Shown one piece after another: positions 6,496 to 10,308 of a DNA stretch of 10,308 nt. The notes below the pieces were generated by a model. It made no database searches. It saw only the letters and a program-made list of their open reading frames with translations, and was not told the DNA's origin. The stretch is taken from assembly GCA_016934895.1 (NCBI GenBank), contig JAFGRZ010000278.1:1-10308 (forward strand), written 5' to 3'. Source of the DNA: Candidatus Aminicenantota bacterium. GTDB taxonomy: Bacteria > Acidobacteriota > Aminicenantia > Aminicenantales > UBA8522. A program made the translations under genes and the position numbers. Numbering within the stretch: the first letter of the stretch is position 1; every line of letters starts with the position of its first letter.

Positions 6496-7461
6496 TCACA
6501 GCCATTCTTGACCGGAATACCAGGCCATCGTTTCCTCCATGGCCTGCTCCAGCGTAAAACGGGGTTCGAAGGAGAGAATCTCGAGGGCCTTTTTCACATC
6601 CATGACCCATCTCGTCTGGATGAGGTCTCGGTACTTGTCCCGGTTGATAATTCCCGGCTTCCGGGTCAGGTGGTGGCCGGCCTCGCAGGCAAGGGAATAG
6701 AGATAGGCCAAGTTCTTGGGGACCTTGACCCTCCGGCATTCCTTTCCCAGTGCCGAGGCGGCCGCCCGGCCCAGGTCTTCCCAGGTGCAAGCCGCGGCAT
6801 TGGCGATATTGAAGATCTCTCCGCTCGGAAGGTTGGCGCTCGCGCAAAGGAAAAGGGCTTCGGCCAGATCCTTGACGTAGATCACGCTGGCCTCTTTGCT
6901 TTCCTTAATGCTGAGGAGAATTCCTTTCTTCGCCATTTTGAAAAAGGGAAGGAAGTCCCTGTCCCGGGGGCCGAAAACGGCGCTGGCCCGGGCGATGGTG
7001 ATGGGGAACCGGTCTTTGAATCGCAGAGCTTCCCGCTCTCCTTGAAGCTTGCTCCTGCCGTAGTGGGTGATCGGATGCGGCGGGTCACTTTCCCGGACGG
7101 GCTCATGGACGTCCGCCGGGCCGGCGGCCGCCTGGCTGCTCAGGATGACAACCCGGGGTCGTTCCTTGAGGCTCAAGAGAGAGCGGCACAGACTTGCCGT
7201 TCCGTCCCGGTTTACAGTATAATAATCCGCCGATTTCAATGACCGTGTTTTGCCGGCGAGGTGGAACACGAAGTCGAGGCCGGCCGGAAGCGCAGGGATA
7301 GAGAAGAGGTCCCCCCTCAAGACGCGGACCTTCTTTTCCAGGAGAGCCGGTTCTCTTTCCGGATTCCGGACCAGGGCGTAAACCTCCACATCCCTGGCCA
7401 GAAGGAGATGGATGAGATGGCTTCCGATAAACCCGGTTCCACCGGTGAGAAAGGCCTTCAT
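6496..7461 (-). CDS. NAD(P)-dependent epimerase/dehydratase, extended SDR family
   Basis: A 321-residue extended short-chain dehydrogenase/reductase. The nucleotide-binding motif TGGTGFIG is at residues 6-13, the FHLAG strand near 66-70, the catalytic Ser at S109 in VVILSSQ, and the Tyr-Lys pair at Y134/K138 in HYGRSK. ARASAVFGPRD and VIYVKDLAEA are typical of sugar-nucleotide epimerases and 3beta-HSD/dihydroflavonol-reductase-like members. Substrate cannot be told. The frame is open to 7560, but the family motif demands the ATG at 7461, four residues before the first beta strand's TGG. No Shine-Dalgarno precedes it; instead a strong promoter places the transcript start at or next to the ATG (see promoter). 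It converges on the gene at 6007-6489 and diverges from the S55-like gene across 67 bases. Confidence 0.92.
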   Translation of the reverse strand: MKAFLTGGTGFIGSHLIHLLLARDVEVYALVRNPEREPALLEKKVRVLRGDLFSIPALPAGLDFVFHLAGKTRSLKSADYYTVNRDGTASLCRSLLSLKERPRVVILSSQAAAGPADVHEPVRESDPPHPITHYGRSKLQGEREALRFKDRFPITIARASAVFGPRDRDFLPFFKMAKKGILLSIKESKEASVIYVKDLAEALFLCASANLPSGEIFNIANAAACTWEDLGRAAASALGKECRRVKVPKNLAYLYSLACEAGHHLTRKPGIINRDKYRDLIQTRWVMDVKKALEILSFEPRFTLEQAMEETMAWYSGQEWL

Positions 7462-7468
7462 TGTTTTG

Positions 7469-7497
7469 ATTCTATGAAATCTTTGTCGCCCGGTCAA
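7469..7497 (-). promoter_or_regulatory. Near-consensus sigma70 promoter for a probably leaderless epimerase mRNA
   Basis: On the minus strand TTGACC (7492-7497) and TAGAAT (7469-7474) are separated by exactly 17 bases, each 5/6 to the sigma70 consensus. The -10 box ends 7 bases before the epimerase ATG at 7461, so transcription should start at 7462 or 7461. No ribosome site fits between, which agrees with a leaderless transcript. Confidence 0.65.
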
Positions 7498-7514
7498 TGG
7501 CAGCCGCCGAACGC

Positions 7515-7531
7515 GGAGGAGATGGACCATT
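7515..7531 (+). promoter_or_regulatory. Ribosome binding site and proposed ATT start of the S55-like gene
   Basis: GGAGGAG (7515-7521) lies 7 bases before an ATT codon at 7529 that is in frame with the S55-like gene. The first in-frame ATG (7559) is 37 bases past this site and has no ribosome site of its own. The site also overlaps an ATG at 7522 that opens only a three-codon frame (Met-Asp-His, stop at 7531-7533). Confidence 0.55.
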
Positions 7532-9328
7532 AAGCAAACAGCCGCACTCATCGTCATCATGGGAATGTTGATCGCCTTGGCTCAGGCCTCCAATCTGACC
7601 ATGCCTCTGGAGCAGGTGAAACCGGGCATGAAAGGAAAGGGCAAGACCGTTTTCCTGGGCGGCGACATCGAGGAGTTCGACGCCGAGATTCTGGGCGTCA
7701 TCACGAACAACCAGCCCAAAAGGAGCATCATCCTGGCCCGGCTCTCCGGCCGGGGACTGGAGGACACGGGAATCATCCAGGGGATGAGCGGAAGCCCGGT
7801 CTATATCGACGGCAAGCTCATCGGAGCGGTCGCCTATTCTTTTCCCTTCGCCAAGGCTCCGATCGCCGGGATCACGCCGATCGATGAAATGCTGGCCATC
7901 CCCGAACAGCCCGTCCCGGCCCGGCCTTCCGCCGCTTCGGTTTTGCCGTTTCGGGAGAATCTCACCCTGGCCGACTTGATGGGCATCCATAAAGAGTCGG
8001 GCGATGCCCGCCCCTTCCGGATTTCAGAAGGGCAGACGATGACCCCGATCGGCGTGCCGATCATGTTCGGGGGATTTTCGCCGGCGGTCATCGAGGAGAC
8101 CAGGCCCCTTTTCACCCGTTCGGGATTCCACCCCATGAATGCCGGCTCCTCGGTCCAGACCGCATTCCCCGCGCCTTCGGTCGGGACGGGCCTTAAAGAG
8201 GGAGATCCGGTGGCCGTCGAATTGGTCGGAGGGGACCTGAGTGCGGCGGCGTTCGGAACGGTGACTTATGTTGACGGTGAGCGCGTTCTGGCCTTCGGCC
8301 ATCCGCTTTACAATCTGGGCAACGTCGATCTGGCGATGGCCAGGGCGAATGTCCTGACTGTGATACCAAGCCTTCAAAACTCGTTCAAGCTGGCTGCGCT
8401 CGGCGACCGATTGGGGCGGTTTTCGCAGGACCGGACGGCCGGCCTTTTGGGCGAACTGGGCAAGATGCCGCAGACCGTGCCGCTCGAAATCCGCCTCTAT
8501 GAAAACTCCGGTCAGGCCAGGGAGTTCAAGATCGATTTGGCCAACGACAGGCTTCTGACTCCGCTGCTGGTCAACATGACGGTGGCTTCCCTTCTTTCGA
8601 GCGAACAGCGATCTCTGGGCGACCTTTCCTTCGGCCTGGACGGGTATGTCTACCTGGACAACGGCGCCAGCGTGCATCTCGAGGATCTTTTCTCCGGGAA
8701 CCTCGACACGGCCGCGACCGGTCTGAGCGGCCTGCTCACCGCCGTCGTTTATTACCTGAGCAACAACGAGTTTGAGACGGTCGGGATACACCGTATCTCC
8801 TTGACCATCCGGGCGTTGGAGGAGGCCAAGTTCTGCACCCTGGAACGCGTCTGGCTGGATAAGTACGAGGTCTCGGCGGGAGAACGGATCCAGGTGAAGA
8901 TCTATGCCCGGGCCTTGGGAGGTCACGGCTTCAGCGAGGAGGTCGCGGTGGAAGCTCCGCCTCTTCCGGCCGGATCTGAATTCCACTTGCTCATCGCCGA
9001 TGCCGCTTCCGTTCATCAGGTGGAGGCTATCCAGTACCGGGTTCAGGATTTCGTTCCCCGAAGCCTGAGCCAGCTCCTCCGCATGCTCAACAATCTGCGC
9101 AAGCACAATCGGATTTATTTCAAGATGATGGCTTCCCGGCCGGGCCTTTTCGTCAAGGGAGAAGAGATGCCGAACCTGCCGCCCTCGATGAAAGCCCTGT
9201 TCGCCTCCCCCCGGGCGGCCGCTTCCGCCCCCACCGAATTGACGCGGTCCACACTCCGGGAGTATCAGCTTCCCATCCCTTATGTCTTTCGCGGGATGGC
9301 TTCGATCCCCGTCAAGATCAAGAAATAG
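7529..9328 (+). CDS. Exported SpoIVB/S55 peptidase-like protein with rearranged motif order
   Basis: A 599-residue protein if read from ATT at 7529 (589 from the first ATG, 7559). The ATT reading gives a full signal peptide, Met-KQTAALIVIMGMLIALAQA, after a good ribosome site; from 7559 the positively charged end is missing. Residues 30-125 resemble the Ser half of the SpoIVB S55 domain: GKTVF, IEEFDAEILGV, then QGMSGSPVY with the presumed nucleophile S87, and KLIGAVAY. Residues 241-265 resemble the His half: GTVTYVDGERVLAFGHP with H258. In SpoIVB the His precedes the Ser, so the order is reversed here. The Asp equivalent to SpoIVB D363 appears to be Ser73. The remaining C-terminal 330 residues are a mostly beta region with no motif I recognise. 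Likely periplasmic or surface-exposed; the substrate is unknown. It is followed 10 bases later by a beta-propeller gene. Confidence 0.82.
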   Translation: MKQTAALIVIMGMLIALAQASNLTMPLEQVKPGMKGKGKTVFLGGDIEEFDAEILGVITNNQPKRSIILARLSGRGLEDTGIIQGMSGSPVYIDGKLIGAVAYSFPFAKAPIAGITPIDEMLAIPEQPVPARPSAASVLPFRENLTLADLMGIHKESGDARPFRISEGQTMTPIGVPIMFGGFSPAVIEETRPLFTRSGFHPMNAGSSVQTAFPAPSVGTGLKEGDPVAVELVGGDLSAAAFGTVTYVDGERVLAFGHPLYNLGNVDLAMARANVLTVIPSLQNSFKLAALGDRLGRFSQDRTAGLLGELGKMPQTVPLEIRLYENSGQAREFKIDLANDRLLTPLLVNMTVASLLSSEQRSLGDLSFGLDGYVYLDNGASVHLEDLFSGNLDTAATGLSGLLTAVVYYLSNNEFETVGIHRISLTIRALEEAKFCTLERVWLDKYEVSAGERIQVKIYARALGGHGFSEEVAVEAPPLPAGSEFHLLIADAASVHQVEAIQYRVQDFVPRSLSQLLRMLNNLRKHNRIYFKMMASRPGLFVKGEEMPNLPPSMKALFASPRAAASAPTELTRSTLREYQLPIPYVFRGMASIPVKIKK

Positions 9329-9338
9329 GAGAGCCGGG

Positions 9339-10308
9339 ATGAGAAAGTTCCAAACCTTGATTGTTATCACCATCGGAATGGCCGCGGCGGCCCTGCTTCT
9401 CGAGGCCGTCGTCCCCCGTCAGTGGGACATCCGGACCAAGGACGACTTCCTCAAAGGCAAATTCGACGGCCTGTCCGTGACTTTCGAGGGGGTCCTTTCG
9501 CTGGCTCCCAGGGAAGAGATCGTGGAGGGGCCGGCCGAGGACTTTTATCTCTCATTCCTTCCCGGACCGGACGGCGCGGGATTTCTGGGCACCGGACACG
9601 GAGGCAAGATCTACCGCGTGGATAAAGACGGCCGGGCCGAGCTCTATTTCCAGGTTCAGGAAATGGATGTCACCTGTCTCGCCCTGGATACCACGGGCGT
9701 CCTGTTCGCCGGGACTTCGCCCAACGGCAAGATTTACAAGATCACCGGGAAAGATCAGGGCAGCTCATTTTTCAATCCCGGGACAAAATATATCTGGGAC
9801 TTGGTTTTCATGGACGACGGCCGGCTGATGGCCGCGGTCGGCGAAGCGGGCGGAATCTTCAAGATCGGCCCCGGCGGAGAGGGCCAGAGGGTCCTTAAAG
9901 CTGAGGAGAATCACATCCTCTGTCTCCACAAGGCCGGCCGGAATGAATTATTGGCCGGAAGCGGCGGCGTCGGCGTCATCTACCGTCTCGGCGCGGACGG
10001 GCGCGCCACGGTCCTGTTTGAATCTTCCTACGAAGAGATAAAGAGCCTGGCTCTTGATGGTGAAGGCGATATCTACGCGGCCTGCGGAGGGACGCCGACC
10101 CGGACGAAGAAAGAGGAGGAGACTCCCGCCGCGCCCTTCCGGATTTCCACGGAAGTGACGGTCTCGGCCAGCGCCCAGGCTTCGACCGCAGCGCGTCCGC
10201 CCACGGCCTCGACCCCGACGACGCAGGAGCCGGGCGCGCTCATCCGGGTCCGGCCGGACGGAATCGCCAAGAAGCTCTGGGAATCCGAGGACGAACTCAT
10301 CTATTGTC
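9339..10308 (+). CDS. Exported beta-propeller protein, N-terminal 323 residues (cut by window edge)
   Basis: The frame opens at ATG 9339 and runs without a stop to the right edge. AGGAGAG lies 5 bases before the ATG, and the gap to the S55-like stop is 10 bases, so the two genes are almost certainly co-transcribed. Residues 7-25 are a hydrophobic signal peptide or anchor. From residue 84 a blade repeat recurs with a strict 40-41 residue period, at 84, 124, 165, 206 and 247: G-T/S-x-x-x-G-x-I-Y/F-[RK]-[VIL], with variants GKIYRVDKDG, GKIYKITGKD, GIFKIGPGG and VIYRLGADG. This is the pattern of a six- to eight-bladed propeller of the NHL/SMP30/WD40-like type. Blade five is interrupted at about 251-299 by a Thr/Pro/Ala-rich insert before resuming at ALIRVRPDG. 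A binding or scaffold role is likely; no catalytic motif is visible. Confidence 0.82.
   Translation, partial: MRKFQTLIVITIGMAAAALLLEAVVPRQWDIRTKDDFLKGKFDGLSVTFEGVLSLAPREEIVEGPAEDFYLSFLPGPDGAGFLGTGHGGKIYRVDKDGRAELYFQVQEMDVTCLALDTTGVLFAGTSPNGKIYKITGKDQGSSFFNPGTKYIWDLVFMDDGRLMAAVGEAGGIFKIGPGGEGQRVLKAEENHILCLHKAGRNELLAGSGGVGVIYRLGADGRATVLFESSYEEIKSLALDGEGDIYAACGGTPTRTKKEEETPAAPFRISTEVTVSASAQASTAARPPTASTPTTQEPGALIRVRPDGIAKKLWESEDELIYC

Noticed and set aside
7459..7528. Plus-strand promoter for the S55-like gene
   Set aside because: TTGTTT and TTGATT near 7461-7471 have no acceptable -10 at 16-18 bases, so I could not support a promoter on this strand.
8024..9373. 449-codon open frame on the minus strand opposite the S55-like gene
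   Set aside because: It lies antisense to a gene with clear family motifs and a signal peptide. Its translation is rich in Arg, Gly and Gln with no recognisable domain, as expected of GC-rich shadow frames.
1..10308. CRISPR array, tRNA, rRNA, insertion sequence or defence-system genes
   Set aside because: No regularly spaced direct repeats, transposase or integrase motifs, or RNA-gene signatures were found, and all long frames are explained by the genes listed.

Overview
The window is GC-rich, densely coded bacterial DNA with short intergenic gaps, Shine-Dalgarno sites and several secreted proteins. The gene mix (a non-pyrrolysine MttB-family methyltransferase with its corrinoid protein, a secreted DUF885 protein, and a SpoIVB/S55-like protein followed by a beta-propeller) would fit a heterotrophic, probably anaerobic bacterium of the Acidobacteriota/Aminicenantes kind. 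That placement is inference; no marker gene in the window fixes it. No rRNA, tRNA, CRISPR array, transposase or phage gene was seen.

Layout. Bases 1-1820 (+) hold the C-terminal part of a cobalamin-binding corrinoid protein and, 45 bases on, a full MttB-family methyltransferase: a one-carbon (methylamine- or betaine-type) methyl-transfer pair. Bases 1981-5710 (-) hold, in transcription order, a FabH-type 3-oxoacyl-ACP synthase III, a secreted DUF885 protein whose metal-binding motif is degenerate, and a TatD-family metal hydrolase. A 296-base divergent gap (5711-6006) contains a long imperfect inverted repeat enclosing a small hairpin. Bases 6007-6489 (+) encode a small secreted protein resembling the N-terminal domain of DsbD. 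It runs tail to tail, 6 bases apart, into an NAD-dependent epimerase/dehydratase (6496-7461, -). Bases 7529-10308 (+) encode an exported SpoIVB/S55-like protein and, 10 bases downstream, an exported beta-propeller protein cut by the window edge.

The genes form several separate transcription units, not one system. The points most worth following are: (i) the S55-like protein, which seems to begin at an ATT codon and carries its Ser and His motifs in the opposite order to SpoIVB; (ii) the DUF885 protein that has lost all the expected metal ligands of its HExxPGH motif; (iii) a near-consensus promoter placing the epimerase transcript start at or one base before its ATG, i.e. a probable leaderless mRNA; (iv) the structured inverted-repeat element at 5811-5938.
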